A DNA stretch of 64,000 nucleotides from CAZWCX01 sp964632945 (lineage in GTDB: Bacteria; Planctomycetota; MHYJ01; WSZJ01; CAZWCX01), in contig CAZWCX010000015.1 in the NCBI GenBank assembly GCA_964632945.1, positions 1 through 64,000 on the forward strand, written 5' to 3'. Shown piece by piece: positions 41,926 through 50,714 of the stretch. How positions within the stretch are numbered: the stretch's first letter is position 1; each line of letters starts with the position of its first letter. The position numbers and the translations under genes were made by a program. The notes beneath the pieces were generated by a model. The model was not told the DNA's origin and did no database searches. It was given only the letters and a program-made list of their open reading frames with translations.

Positions 41926-42846
41926 ATGCGGTTTTTCCGGATCCTCGGGGCGCTGGGCGCCTGCCTGGCGCTCGTGTTGTGCGCCGGTTGCCAGCAGATG
42001 CGGCAGGCGATCGACCGGGCGGAGGCCGAGGGCAAGCTCAACACCGGTCAAGCCCGGCTTCTGCGCGGGAGCGTTGCCCTCGGGGAGGGCGTGATCGAAA
42101 GCCACCGCGACTACTCCCCCGAACAGGAGTACTACGTGGGTCGCACCACCGCCGCCCACATCCTGTCGCACTACCCCTACCGCCGGGCCGAGCAGTTGAC
42201 CGCCTACGTGAACATGGTCGGGCTCACCCTGGCCGGGTACGCGGAGCGCCCCACCCTCTTCAGCCCGGTTGCGTCCAAAGGCGGGCAGGGGTGGCACTTC
42301 GCCGTCGTCGAATCCGACGCCGTGAACGCCTTCGCCGCTCCCGGTGGATTCATCTTCATCACCACCGGCGCCTTGGCGGCCATGCAGAGCGAGGACGAGC
42401 TCGCGGGGGTCCTGGCGCACGAGATCGTTCACGTGGACAAGCGGCACGGTCTCGCCGCGATCAAGGAGGAAACGCGCAAGCAGATTCCGGCCAAGATCTT
42501 CAAGGAGCTCGCGCCGGAAGCGGTCGCCGCACTGGAGAAGCTCTTCCAGAAGGCGATCGAGGATGTCGTGCGCACCACCCTGACCGACGGCCACGGGCAG
42601 GCGTACGAAGATGAGGCCGACCGGGAAGGGGCCCGACTGGCCGCCCGGGCCGGATACGATCCCTATGCCCTGGCCCGGTTCATCGAACGCACCTCCAAGA
42701 AGGACGACCGGTGGGGGGGGAAGACCCATCCGCCGTCCAGCTCGCGCATTCGCTCGATCGAGATGGTTCTGGCCGACTACCCGTACCGCGGAACCGACGA
42801 GGCGTTGCGCCGGGATCGCTTCTGGTCGACGGTGGGGTCGCGGTGA
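41926..42846 (+). CDS. M48 family metalloprotease lipoprotein
   Basis: A 306-aa predicted lipoprotein. The lipobox is LCAGC with the acylated C22. The peptidase domain shows 'NAFAAPGGFIFITTGAL', the zinc motif HEIVH (165-169) and the third-ligand segment 'EDEADREG' (from E228). 'THPPSSSRI' is the typical C-terminal signature of M48/BepA-like proteases. Such proteins act in the periplasm on misfolded or unassembled envelope proteins. The upstream SH3 protein and CHASE2 cyclase are in the same operon, suggesting a link between envelope sensing and quality control (inference). Confidence 0.92.
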   Translation: MRFFRILGALGACLALVLCAGCQQMRQAIDRAEAEGKLNTGQARLLRGSVALGEGVIESHRDYSPEQEYYVGRTTAAHILSHYPYRRAEQLTAYVNMVGLTLAGYAERPTLFSPVASKGGQGWHFAVVESDAVNAFAAPGGFIFITTGALAAMQSEDELAGVLAHEIVHVDKRHGLAAIKEETRKQIPAKIFKELAPEAVAALEKLFQKAIEDVVRTTLTDGHGQAYEDEADREGARLAARAGYDPYALARFIERTSKKDDRWGGKTHPPSSSRIRSIEMVLADYPYRGTDEALRRDRFWSTVGSR

Positions 42847-42925
42847 TGCGAGTCGGCGGGGGGATCGGAACCGGTCGACCCTTGAAGACGGAGTCGCAGG
42901 GGTCGACCGCGCCGTTTTCGGCGGT

Positions 42926-43099
42926 TCAGGCGACCGTGTTCATCCCCTTGCCGGGGAAGGGAGATCCCTTGATGAACCAGGTGCGGAATCCTTCCCAGCA
43001 ACTCTTGCAGAGGTATTGCACCTTCTGGTCGAACTTTACGTATTGGTGGGTGGGAATGTATTCCTGCCGTCCGCAGCGTTCACACTTCTGATTTTCCAT
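42926..43099 (-). CDS. 57-residue zinc-ribbon protein
   Basis: A small ORF read by hand. From an ATG at 43099 the minus strand encodes 57 residues to a TGA at 42926: 'MENQKCERCGRQEYIP' with CERC at 6-9, then 'VQYLCKSCWEGFRTWF' with CKSC at 31-34, then a short tail. Two CxxC pairs 22 residues apart make a zinc ribbon like those of small transcription or translation accessory proteins. AGGAG lies seven bases before the ATG. It points toward the M48 gene, ending 79 bp from it. No function can be assigned. Confidence 0.72.
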   Translation of the reverse strand: MENQKCERCGRQEYIPTHQYVKFDQKVQYLCKSCWEGFRTWFIKGSPFPGKGMNTVA

Positions 43100-43249
43100 G
43101 GGAGATCTCCTGCTTCTCCGGTCCCTTCCGCGGTCCCCCTACCTCGGTCGGGGCCTTTCTTCCGGGGGTCGGGTGGACGAAAACCCCCATTTCCAAATCG
43201 CAATCCTCATGCCGGTCGAGTGGATCCCTCGTCGTGCGGACGTTAGCTC

Positions 43250-43795
43250 TTACCCGCCAAACACGTAGCCGTTCGAATGGAATTCCCAACGGATGGCGGG
43301 CGGACCGAAATTCCTGACATTTTTTGCCCTTTCCATGCAATCTTGGACGTTCCAGAAGCCCTCACCGATCGTCACCGGCTCCTCCGCCATCCCGTCGGCG
43401 GCGACCTCGGATGGCCCAGCAGGGGGACGATGGTCGTGGGGCAGGGAGGCCTCGCGGGCGGCTTCCGGGATCCGCGAATCGTGCCTTCCGTCCGGTTCGC
43501 TCTCCGCGGTTTGGTTGCGGCTCCGCCGCGCCGTGACGGGCGAGCCGGAAGCCCTTTTGCCGGGCGGGTCGGGCGGTGAAGGAGGTTCGTTTCCGCACTT
43601 CCGCGCCCATCGTGAGGCTTGTGTGGCTTCGAATGCGTCCTCGTCGATCTTGAACCGGGAACGGGGATCGGGCACATGCGGAAACTGGCTCGATGACCTG
43701 CGGAAGATCGTGGTGCGCGTCGATGAGCCGAAGCGGCCGGCTTGAAGCCAGGATGTTCCCGGCATCATTCCCGCCCGACGACGTTGACTGCCCAT
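43250..43795 (-). CDS. Hypothetical protein, doubtful
   Basis: An open frame of 181 codons in a region with fewer G/C third positions than its neighbours. The C-terminal 46 residues, from an internal ATG near 43390, look protein-like ('GEGFWNVQDCMERAKNVRNF'). The N-terminal part is Arg/Ser/Pro-rich and could be non-coding. No domain was recognised. Other frames on both strands are also open here, so a shorter C-terminal gene, a frameshifted gene or non-coding leader sequence of the LRR gene are all possible. This is the only candidate gene in the stretch 43100-43812. Confidence 0.3.
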   Translation of the reverse strand: MGSQRRRAGMMPGTSWLQAGRFGSSTRTTIFRRSSSQFPHVPDPRSRFKIDEDAFEATQASRWARKCGNEPPSPPDPPGKRASGSPVTARRSRNQTAESEPDGRHDSRIPEAAREASLPHDHRPPAGPSEVAADGMAEEPVTIGEGFWNVQDCMERAKNVRNFGPPAIRWEFHSNGYVFGG

Positions 43796-43812
43796 TCCTG
43801 GAGCTTTGCCCG

Positions 43813-45660
43813 ATGCCTCCGACCGCCCTCTCCCGTGTCCGGGTTGCCATGCTGTCGCTCGCGCTCGTCGCGACGGCCGTCGAGTCTTGTGCCCAGGACG
43901 CCTTCACCGACCTCTTGACGCGCGTCGCCGCCCGGGATTCCAACGCGGTGCGGCGCGATTCCAGCGGGAACGTTTGCTCCATCGACCTGCGCGGCGAGGT
44001 CCCGCTCGACCCATGGCTGTCCGGACTGCGGGGGCTTACGGCGCTCACCCAACTGGCCCTGGCGGAGACCGACCTGACCGATGCCGGTCTGGCGGCGGTC
44101 TCCGGCACGCCGGCGTTGACCGAGCTGCGCCTCTCCTCCACGCGCGTCACGGACGCGGGACTTGCGGCGCTGGCCGGCCTGAGGAAGCTGGGCTCGCTCC
44201 ACCTGGAATCCACCGAGGTCACCGGGCCGGGCCTGGCGCACCTGTCCGGAACCCGCGTGTCCTGGCTGCGACTCGACGGCAGCCCGGTGACCGATGAGGG
44301 ATTGGTCCACTTGGGTCGCATCCCGACGCTGCGCGGGCTGTTCCTGAACGCCACCCGGGTCACCGACGCGGGCCTGGCCTCCCTGGCAGGGCTGGTGGGT
44401 CTGGAGTTCCTCGAGCTGCGCGGCACGGCGATCACGGACGCGGGACTCGCGAAGCTGGCGCAACTTTCCTCGCTCAAGACGCTGAATCTGGCGGGAACCG
44501 ACGTCACCGACGTCGGGATGGCAGCGCTCGCCGCCCTGAAAAACCTGCAGCATCTGGACGTGCGCGGCACGGCGGTCACGCCCGCGGGCCTGGCGTGCCT
44601 GGGCGACCTGCCGGACCTGCGGGAACTGGGGGTCGCGGTGGAGGGCGCCGGCGGCCTGGCGCCGCTCGCGAAGCTGACGCATGTGAAGTCGGCGTACCTG
44701 GACCTGCGGGGGGTTCCGGATGCCGAGGTTTCCGCCTACTACGGCAGCGGCAGTCGGAGCGGCGGGATGAGCCTGCAACCGGCCATTTCCGCCGAGGAGC
44801 TGCAAAAGCAACAGGAACGTCTGCTTACGCTGATCCGATCGGCAGAGGCGAGCGCGCAGGGGATCTTGAAGGTGGGGCGGGCCCGCGCCGGCGCGGGATC
44901 GGACCGCCTGCATCGGGGGGGAGACGGCGAAGACCGAGAGGACGCCAACTCGAGGGCCGGCAACTCCGCGGAGGGCCCGCAGGTCCCGGCCTTCCACCTG
45001 ACCCCCGCGGTCATGGACGCGATCGCGGCCGCCACGAAGATTCTTCGCCTGGACCTGGGAGACTTGCCGCTGCGCGACCGCCTGGTGCGGCGCCTGGCGG
45101 GGATGAAGGGCCTGGTGAGCCTGCGGCTGACCTCGCCCTACTACGACACCGACTTCGGGACGCGGAACTTCGGCAGCGGCGTCAGCGATCGTGGCCTGGC
45201 ACTCCTGGCGGGAATGCCCGCGCTCGAGGAGCTGGGGCTGTGGGGAACGCGCCTCGCCGGGTATGCGCTGGAGTCCGTCGAGGCCATGCCGGGTCTGAGA
45301 TCCCTCGACCTCGGCTACACCTTCATCAGCGGCGCGCGCCTGCGCCACCTGCGGCACTGCGCCGACCTGCGGACGTTGAACCTCGAGCACACGCGGACCT
45401 TTTCCTCGGATCTCGCGTCGTTGTCGGGCCTGAGCCGGCTCGAGACTCTCAACCTCGCGGCGACGCGGGTGACCGACGCCGGAATCCCCGCGCTGAAGGG
45501 TCTGAAATCCTTGCGCGCTCTCGATCTGCGCGGGACGAAGGTGAGCCTGGCCGCGGTGGCGGAGTTGAAACGGGCGCTGCCGGAGTTGCAGGTCACGCCC
45601 GCCGAGGGGGCGCCGGCGGACCATCCGGCCCCCGGGCCACGGCGGAGCGACATGTGGTAG
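43813..45660 (+). CDS. Secreted leucine-rich-repeat protein
   Basis: A 615-aa exported protein. The signal peptide covers about residues 1-30 ('VAMLSLALVATAVESCAQ'). Two arrays of LRRs follow: about 60-310 and 400-600. The repeats are of the 24-residue 'LxxLxxLxLxxTxVTDAGLAAL' type typical of Planctomycetota; examples are 'LRLSSTRVTDAGLAALAGL' and 'LNLAATRVTDAGIPALKGL'. They are separated by a charged, probably helical region (about 320-395) rich in Gln, Glu and Arg. LRR solenoids bind proteins or glycans. The start at 43813 is chosen for the signal peptide; there is no good Shine-Dalgarno sequence. No partner gene is evident. Confidence 0.85.
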   Translation: MPPTALSRVRVAMLSLALVATAVESCAQDAFTDLLTRVAARDSNAVRRDSSGNVCSIDLRGEVPLDPWLSGLRGLTALTQLALAETDLTDAGLAAVSGTPALTELRLSSTRVTDAGLAALAGLRKLGSLHLESTEVTGPGLAHLSGTRVSWLRLDGSPVTDEGLVHLGRIPTLRGLFLNATRVTDAGLASLAGLVGLEFLELRGTAITDAGLAKLAQLSSLKTLNLAGTDVTDVGMAALAALKNLQHLDVRGTAVTPAGLACLGDLPDLRELGVAVEGAGGLAPLAKLTHVKSAYLDLRGVPDAEVSAYYGSGSRSGGMSLQPAISAEELQKQQERLLTLIRSAEASAQGILKVGRARAGAGSDRLHRGGDGEDREDANSRAGNSAEGPQVPAFHLTPAVMDAIAAATKILRLDLGDLPLRDRLVRRLAGMKGLVSLRLTSPYYDTDFGTRNFGSGVSDRGLALLAGMPALEELGLWGTRLAGYALESVEAMPGLRSLDLGYTFISGARLRHLRHCADLRTLNLEHTRTFSSDLASLSGLSRLETLNLAATRVTDAGIPALKGLKSLRALDLRGTKVSLAAVAELKRALPELQVTPAEGAPADHPAPGPRRSDMW

Positions 45661-45694
45661 GGACCGCGGGCGGGCTCCCCGGGCGCGCCGGGGA

Positions 45695-46093
45695 CTACCG
45701 CCGGTCCTGGCCGAAGATCATGCGCTCCAGTTCATCGGCCTTGTTGGCCAGGTAGCGGATCGTGTTCATCGCTTCCGCCGCCACCAACCCGTCCAGGTGG
45801 AGGGTGTGCGTCAGGACCAGGTGGCGATCCACCACGGCGAGGGCGCCGAGGATCAAGCCGCCGTTCAGGCTGAGGGCGAATTTCGGCCGCTCGCCGGTGA
45901 GGGCGGAGTCGTCGCCGATGACCGAGCGGAAACGGGCCATCGGGACCCCGTCCCAGGTGATGCATTCGACTTCGATGGTCTGCTTGCGGCTGCGTTCGAG
46001 GCCGAGCGTGATCGAAAGCTTGCCGGAGGCGTCCTGGTCCATTTTCCAGTCCGAGTCGGCGACGAAGGAGCGGAGCAATTCGGCCAGGGTCAT
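45695..46093 (-). CDS. YbjN-like small protein
   Basis: A 132-aa protein, soluble and without signal peptide. It resembles YbjN/type III chaperone-fold proteins: a beta-sheet part 'GKLSITLGLERSRKQTIEVE' followed by 'ARFRSVIGD' and then a helical C-terminus ('LVAAEAMNTIRYLANKADELER' split over one helix). The function of the fold is generally as a regulator or chaperone. Its ATG overlaps the TGA of mutS as ATGA, so it is translated from the mutS mRNA by coupling. The similarity is weak and judged by eye. Confidence 0.65.
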   Translation of the reverse strand: MTLAELLRSFVADSDWKMDQDASGKLSITLGLERSRKQTIEVECITWDGVPMARFRSVIGDDSALTGERPKFALSLNGGLILGALAVVDRHLVLTHTLHLDGLVAAEAMNTIRYLANKADELERMIFGQDRR

Positions 46094-48726
46094 GGGGGCG
46101 TTCTCCCGGGTGAGGGGGAAGCGGACCGCGCGCGGTCCGCCAATTCCTGCAATGTAACCAGGGCCTGCAGGGGGGTCAAGGCGTTGACGTCGAGGGCGCG
46201 GAGCGCTTCCACGACGGGATCGGTCGGCGGGGCGAAGAGGCTGAGCTGCTTCGGCTGCGCCGACGTGCGCGGATCGGGGGCATGGGGGAGGAAGCGGGGG
46301 CGGTCGGTCTCGTCGAGGGTGCAGGTTTCCAGGCCGCGCAGGATGACGCGGGCCCGCGCGACCACCTCGCGGGGAAGCCCGGCCAGCCGGGCGACGTGGA
46401 TGCCGTAGCTCTTGTCGGTTCCCCCTTCGACGATGCGGTGGAGGAAGACGACCTCCTCCCCCCATTCGCGCACGGCGACGCTGCAGTTGCGGGCGCCGGG
46501 AAGCACGAGGGCGAGTTCGGTCAGTTCGTGGTAATGGGTGGCGAACAGGGTGCGCGCGCCGACCCGGTCGTGCAGGTGCTCGGCGACCGCCCAGGCGATG
46601 GAGACGCCGTCGAACGTGCTGGTCCCCCGACCGATCTCGTCGAGGATGACGAGGCTGCGGTCGGTGGCGTTGTTGAGGATGTTGGCGGTCTCGGTCATTT
46701 CGACCATGAAGGTGCTGTGACCGCGCGCGAGCTCATCGGCGGCGCCGACCCGGGTGAAGATGCGGTCGGCCACGCCCACGTGGGCCGCCTTGGCCGGGAC
46801 GAATCCCCCCATCTGGGTCATGAGCGTCAACAGGGCGGCCTGGCGGATGTAGGTCGACTTTCCCGCCATGTTGGGTCCGGTCACGACGATGAGGCGCGGG
46901 CCGCTGCCGTCGAGTTCGAGGTCATTGGGGACAAAACGCTCCTCGATGATCCGCTCCAGCACCGGGTGGCGTCCTTCCTGGATGGAAAGGCGCCGGCCGT
47001 CGTCCACCGTCGGTCGGACGTACCGGCCTTCGACCGCGGCGATCGCCAGGGAAAGCAGGGCGTCCAGCTGCGCCAGGGCGGTGCCGGCATGGAGCAGTCG
47101 GGGGATCGCGGCCGCCACGCGGTCGCGGATCGCCAGGAACAGCCGGTATTCCAGCGCGCACGCGCGCTCGTCGGCGGTGAGAATCTGCTCCTCCCACTCG
47201 CGCAATTCCGGGGTGACGTAGCGCTCCGCGTTCTTCATCGTCTGCTTGCGCTCGTACCCGGGCGGGACCTTGTCCCGATGGGCGTTGGTGATTTCGATGT
47301 AGTAGCCGAAGACCTGGTTGTAGGCGACCTTGAGGGAGGAGATCCCGGTGCGCTGGGCTTCCCGGGCCTGGAAGGCGGCGATCCAGTCCTTGCCCTCGCG
47401 CCCGAGGCGGCGGATGCCGTCGAGTTCCGCGTGGTAGCCGTCGCGGAACAGGCCGCCCTCCTGGAGGGTCACCGGCGGGTCGTCGGCGATCGCGGCGACG
47501 ATTTCGCCGAGCAGGTCGTCCATGGGGTCGAGCGCGGCATGGAGCCGGGCGAGGGCGTCGGAAGCCAGTCCGGACACGGCCGCGCGGGCGCGGGGGATGC
47601 ACTCCAGCGCCAATCGCACGGCCAGCAGGTCCCGCGCGTTCGCCCGGCCGGAGCCGACCCGGCCGGTGAGCCGCTCCAGGTCGGGGACTTGCGCGAGCGC
47701 TTCGCCCAGCGCCGTGCGCGCGCCGGCGTCGTCGAAGAGCGCACCGACCGCGTCCTGGCGGGCGCGGATCTCGGCCACCTCGCGCAACGGCATCGTCACC
47801 CAGTCGCGAAGCATGCGCCCGCCCATCGCCGTGCGCGTCCGGTCCAGCACCCAGAGCAGCGTCCCCTCGGTCTTGCCCTCGCGGATCGTGCGCGTCAATT
47901 CGAGGGAGGCGCGCGTGGCGCGGTCCAGGAGGAGGAACCCGTCCCGCCGGTCCGGCGACAGCCGGGTAATGTGGCGCAGTTCGGTTTTCTGCGTGGCCTT
48001 CAGGTATTCGAGGATCGCCCCCGCGGCGGCGATGCCGGCGTTCTTCTCGTCGACGCCGAATCCGGCCAGGTCCTTGGCGCCGAAGTGCCCGTGCAGGCTC
48101 TTGAGCGCGGCCCGGCGCTCGAACTGCCAGTCCGCCGTCGGGGTGACCCGCGCCCGCCAGACGTTGCGCAGCGCTCCCAGCCAGGCCCCGTTGTCGCCGG
48201 ACGACTGGGACTCCGGAACCAGGCATTCCGCCGGATCGAGCCGCGCCAGTTCGTCCGCAAGCGACGCGGCCGGAAGTTCGGCGAGGCGGAACTCCCCGGT
48301 CGACAACTCGACCCAGGCCAGTCCCGCCGACTTTCCCCGCAGGTGGATCGCCGCGAGGTAATTGTGAAGCTTCTCCTCGAGCAGATTCCCTTCGGTGAGC
48401 GTGCCGGGGGTCATGACCCGGACGACGTCCCGCTGCACCAGCCCGTCGGCCTCGGCGGCGTCCTGGACCTGCTCGCAGATCGCGACCCGGTGGCCGGCCT
48501 TGAGCAGGCGGTGGAGGTAGCCGAGGTGGGAGTGGTACGGCACGCCGGCCATCGGCACCGCCTTCTCCCCCTTGAAGCGGGAGGTGAGCGTGATCCCGAG
48601 CAGTCGGGCGGCGGTCTTCGCGTCCTCGTAGAACATCTCGTAGAAGTCGCCGAGGCGGAAGAAGAGGAGCGCGTCCGGGACCCCCTCTTTGATGCGCGCA
48701 TATTGTTCCATGATCGGCGTCGTCAT
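46090..48726 (-). CDS. mutS: DNA mismatch repair protein MutS
   Basis: An 878-aa mismatch-recognition ATPase. The N-terminal mismatch-binding motif is 'FFRLGDFYEMFYEDA', with the intercalating Phe and the Glu (F28 and E30 of F-Y-E). The connector and lever domains follow. The ATPase has Walker A 'GPNMAGKST' (near residue 614), 'DEIGRGTSTFDG' Walker B (near 690) and 'ATHYHELTEL'. The C-terminus is of normal length. It scans newly made DNA and recruits MutL. mutL is not in the window. Upstream is divergent with the radical SAM gene. Confidence 0.98.
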   Translation of the reverse strand: MTTPIMEQYARIKEGVPDALLFFRLGDFYEMFYEDAKTAARLLGITLTSRFKGEKAVPMAGVPYHSHLGYLHRLLKAGHRVAICEQVQDAAEADGLVQRDVVRVMTPGTLTEGNLLEEKLHNYLAAIHLRGKSAGLAWVELSTGEFRLAELPAASLADELARLDPAECLVPESQSSGDNGAWLGALRNVWRARVTPTADWQFERRAALKSLHGHFGAKDLAGFGVDEKNAGIAAAGAILEYLKATQKTELRHITRLSPDRRDGFLLLDRATRASLELTRTIREGKTEGTLLWVLDRTRTAMGGRMLRDWVTMPLREVAEIRARQDAVGALFDDAGARTALGEALAQVPDLERLTGRVGSGRANARDLLAVRLALECIPRARAAVSGLASDALARLHAALDPMDDLLGEIVAAIADDPPVTLQEGGLFRDGYHAELDGIRRLGREGKDWIAAFQAREAQRTGISSLKVAYNQVFGYYIEITNAHRDKVPPGYERKQTMKNAERYVTPELREWEEQILTADERACALEYRLFLAIRDRVAAAIPRLLHAGTALAQLDALLSLAIAAVEGRYVRPTVDDGRRLSIQEGRHPVLERIIEERFVPNDLELDGSGPRLIVVTGPNMAGKSTYIRQAALLTLMTQMGGFVPAKAAHVGVADRIFTRVGAADELARGHSTFMVEMTETANILNNATDRSLVILDEIGRGTSTFDGVSIAWAVAEHLHDRVGARTLFATHYHELTELALVLPGARNCSVAVREWGEEVVFLHRIVEGGTDKSYGIHVARLAGLPREVVARARVILRGLETCTLDETDRPRFLPHAPDPRTSAQPKQLSLFAPPTDPVVEALRALDVNALTPLQALVTLQELADRARSASPSPGRTPP

Positions 48727-48830
48727 GGCGCGTATGGTAGTGACCGGCCCGGGGCCTGTCCAGCCTGTTGACGGGGGGGGAGGAATCGAGCAGAATCGGC
48801 CTGGGTCGTCCCCCCGGAGGGATTCTGCGC

Positions 48831-49790
48831 ATGCCGTCGACGCCGCCGCCCCACTTCGAAGGGGCCCGCACGTATCGCTTTACGACCTGGCTGAAATCGC
48901 GCTTTCCCTGGCGCGTCTTCAAGGTGGGCCTGGATGCCGGGTTCACCTGTCCGAACATCGACGGCCGCGCCGGGACCGGGGGCTGCACTTTCTGCCTGAA
49001 CGAGAGCTTCAGTCCCAACTCCCGGCGGGAACCGAAGGGGGTCGCGCAGCAGCTGCGCGAGGGGATGGAGTTCTACCGCACGCGCTATCGCGCCGAGAAG
49101 TTCATCGCCTACTTCCAGGCCTTCAGCAATACCTATGCCGATCCGGTCCGGCTCCGGCGTCTGTACGACGAAGCGGTCGAACATCCCGACGTGGTCGGCC
49201 TCGCGATCGGAACGCGCCCGGACTGCGTGCCCGACGCGGTGCTCGACCTGGTCGCCTCCTACGCGGAGCGGCTGGACGTCTGGATCGAATACGGGATCCA
49301 GACCCGTCACGACGCCACGCTCGCGCGTGTGAACCGGGGCCACGGCTGGGCGGAGTACGCCGACGCGATCCGCCGGACCCGCGGACGGCCGGTCAAGGTA
49401 TGCACGCACCTGATCCTCGGTCTGCCCGGGGAGGATCGGGCGATGACGCGGGAAACGGCCGAGGAGGTCGCCCGGCTCGGTCTCGACGGCGTGAAGATCC
49501 ACCACTGCTATGTATCGCCGGGAACGCCCCTGGCGGCGGAGTGGCGGGCGGGCGGGTTTCGCACGCTCGACCTGGACGAATACGTCGCCTGGACGGCCGA
49601 CGTGCTCGAGCGGATGCCCGAGCGTACGGTGATTCAGCGGCTGATGGGGAACCTGGCGGGGCCGTACGTGCTGGCCCCCCTGTGGGGTCGGGACAAGGAG
49701 GGGGTCACGCGGGCGATCGAGGCCGAACTGGAGCGGCGGGGGACGTGGCAAGGGTGTCGCGTCCCGGCGGCGCTCACCGTGACGGGATGA
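48831..49790 (+). CDS. TIGR01212 family radical SAM protein (YhcC-like)
   Basis: A 319-aa radical SAM enzyme of the YhcC family. The cluster-binding cysteines have the unusual spacing C40-x11-C52-x2-C55 ('CPNIDGRAGTGGCTFC'), which is diagnostic. 'EYGIQTRHDATLARVNRGH' and 'THLILGLPGED' are conserved in the family, and 'KIHHCYVSPGTPLA' follows. The ATG at 48831 was chosen because GGAGG lies upstream and homology starts at 'YRFTTWLKSRF'. The reaction is not known with certainty. Its 3' end overlaps the convergent gene by 17 bp. Confidence 0.92.
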   Translation: MPSTPPPHFEGARTYRFTTWLKSRFPWRVFKVGLDAGFTCPNIDGRAGTGGCTFCLNESFSPNSRREPKGVAQQLREGMEFYRTRYRAEKFIAYFQAFSNTYADPVRLRRLYDEAVEHPDVVGLAIGTRPDCVPDAVLDLVASYAERLDVWIEYGIQTRHDATLARVNRGHGWAEYADAIRRTRGRPVKVCTHLILGLPGEDRAMTRETAEEVARLGLDGVKIHHCYVSPGTPLAAEWRAGGFRTLDLDEYVAWTADVLERMPERTVIQRLMGNLAGPYVLAPLWGRDKEGVTRAIEAELERRGTWQGCRVPAALTVTG

Positions 49791-50694
49791 CTCGGCGGAA
49801 GGCCTCGCGCCACCGCGCCCACTGCGCGGGATCCCCTTCGAGCGGTTCGAGGATCACGCCGGCCGGACGCCGCTTTTCGACCATCTTCAGGATCGACTCG
49901 AATTCCTCGAGCGTGAGCGGCTTGGCGTCGATCGGCGTGCTCAACCGCAAGGCCGGGTAGAGCGGCAGCCCGCCTTCCTTGGCCAGCCGGTCGAGCCAGC
50001 GTTCCACCACCGTGATGTCGAGCCGGTCCACGCTTTCCCCTTCGTCGAGCGCGAATCGGCTGAAGGCGAAATAGACGTCCGGGGCGATTCCCTCCACCTT
50101 CGTGATCTGCTGCAGCGTCGAGTAGTCGAGGGCCGTATAGGTGAGGGTGCGCGCGGACTCGGGATCGCCCATCACGATCAGGGGCAGTCCGAGGGAGGCG
50201 AACTCGCGCAACCGGGCGTCGACCGACGAGCCGTCGAGCAGCCGCTTCGGGAACAGCCAGTGGACGACCAGTCCGCGCACCCGGGGCAGTTGTTTCAGGT
50301 AGAAGCGGGTGGCGGTCAGCGCATTCTCCACGCGCAGGGTCTGCCCGGAGACGCCGATCTCGAGCCAGAGTTCCGGCGCGCCGGCGTCGATCAGCGCGCG
50401 GGCGGCGGCGACGAGGGTGTCGATCTGTCGGGGATCGTTGTATTCGGTTTCCGTCGGCAACAGGAGGGCGTCCGCGCCCAGCCGGGCGTCGCGCCATTCC
50501 GGCACCACGGTGGACGGATCGGCCTTGCGGAGGCGCTGGAACACGCGGATCGGCGCGGGCGCGGCCGGGGTCGGCTCCGGATTCTGGGCGCCCGCCGGAA
50601 GCGCGAGCGCGAGGAGGAGCGCCGCCATCGCCGGGACGGCGCGCCGCGCGACCCGGCCGCGACCGGACGGCGGGGATTCGATCCTAGCGGCCAT
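49774..50694 (-). CDS. Secreted protein of unknown function
   Basis: A 306-aa protein with a signal peptide ('VPAMAALLLALALPAGAQ', about residues 20-37). The remaining sequence alternates hydrophobic strands and helices ('ALLLPTETEYND', 'GLPLIVMGDPESA', 'RRPAGVILEPLEGD') in a pattern that would fit a TIM barrel such as a glycoside hydrolase, but no family motif is recognisable. The start at 50694 gives the signal peptide; later Met residues are possible. It is in line with the PilZ gene (20 bp upstream) and aspartokinase on the same strand. The stop codon lies inside the radical SAM gene on the other strand. Confidence 0.72.
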   Translation of the reverse strand: MAARIESPPSGRGRVARRAVPAMAALLLALALPAGAQNPEPTPAAPAPIRVFQRLRKADPSTVVPEWRDARLGADALLLPTETEYNDPRQIDTLVAAARALIDAGAPELWLEIGVSGQTLRVENALTATRFYLKQLPRVRGLVVHWLFPKRLLDGSSVDARLREFASLGLPLIVMGDPESARTLTYTALDYSTLQQITKVEGIAPDVYFAFSRFALDEGESVDRLDITVVERWLDRLAKEGGLPLYPALRLSTPIDAKPLTLEEFESILKMVEKRRPAGVILEPLEGDPAQWARWREAFRRVIPSR

Positions 50695-50714
50695 TCGAGT
50701 GCCCACGTCGCGCC

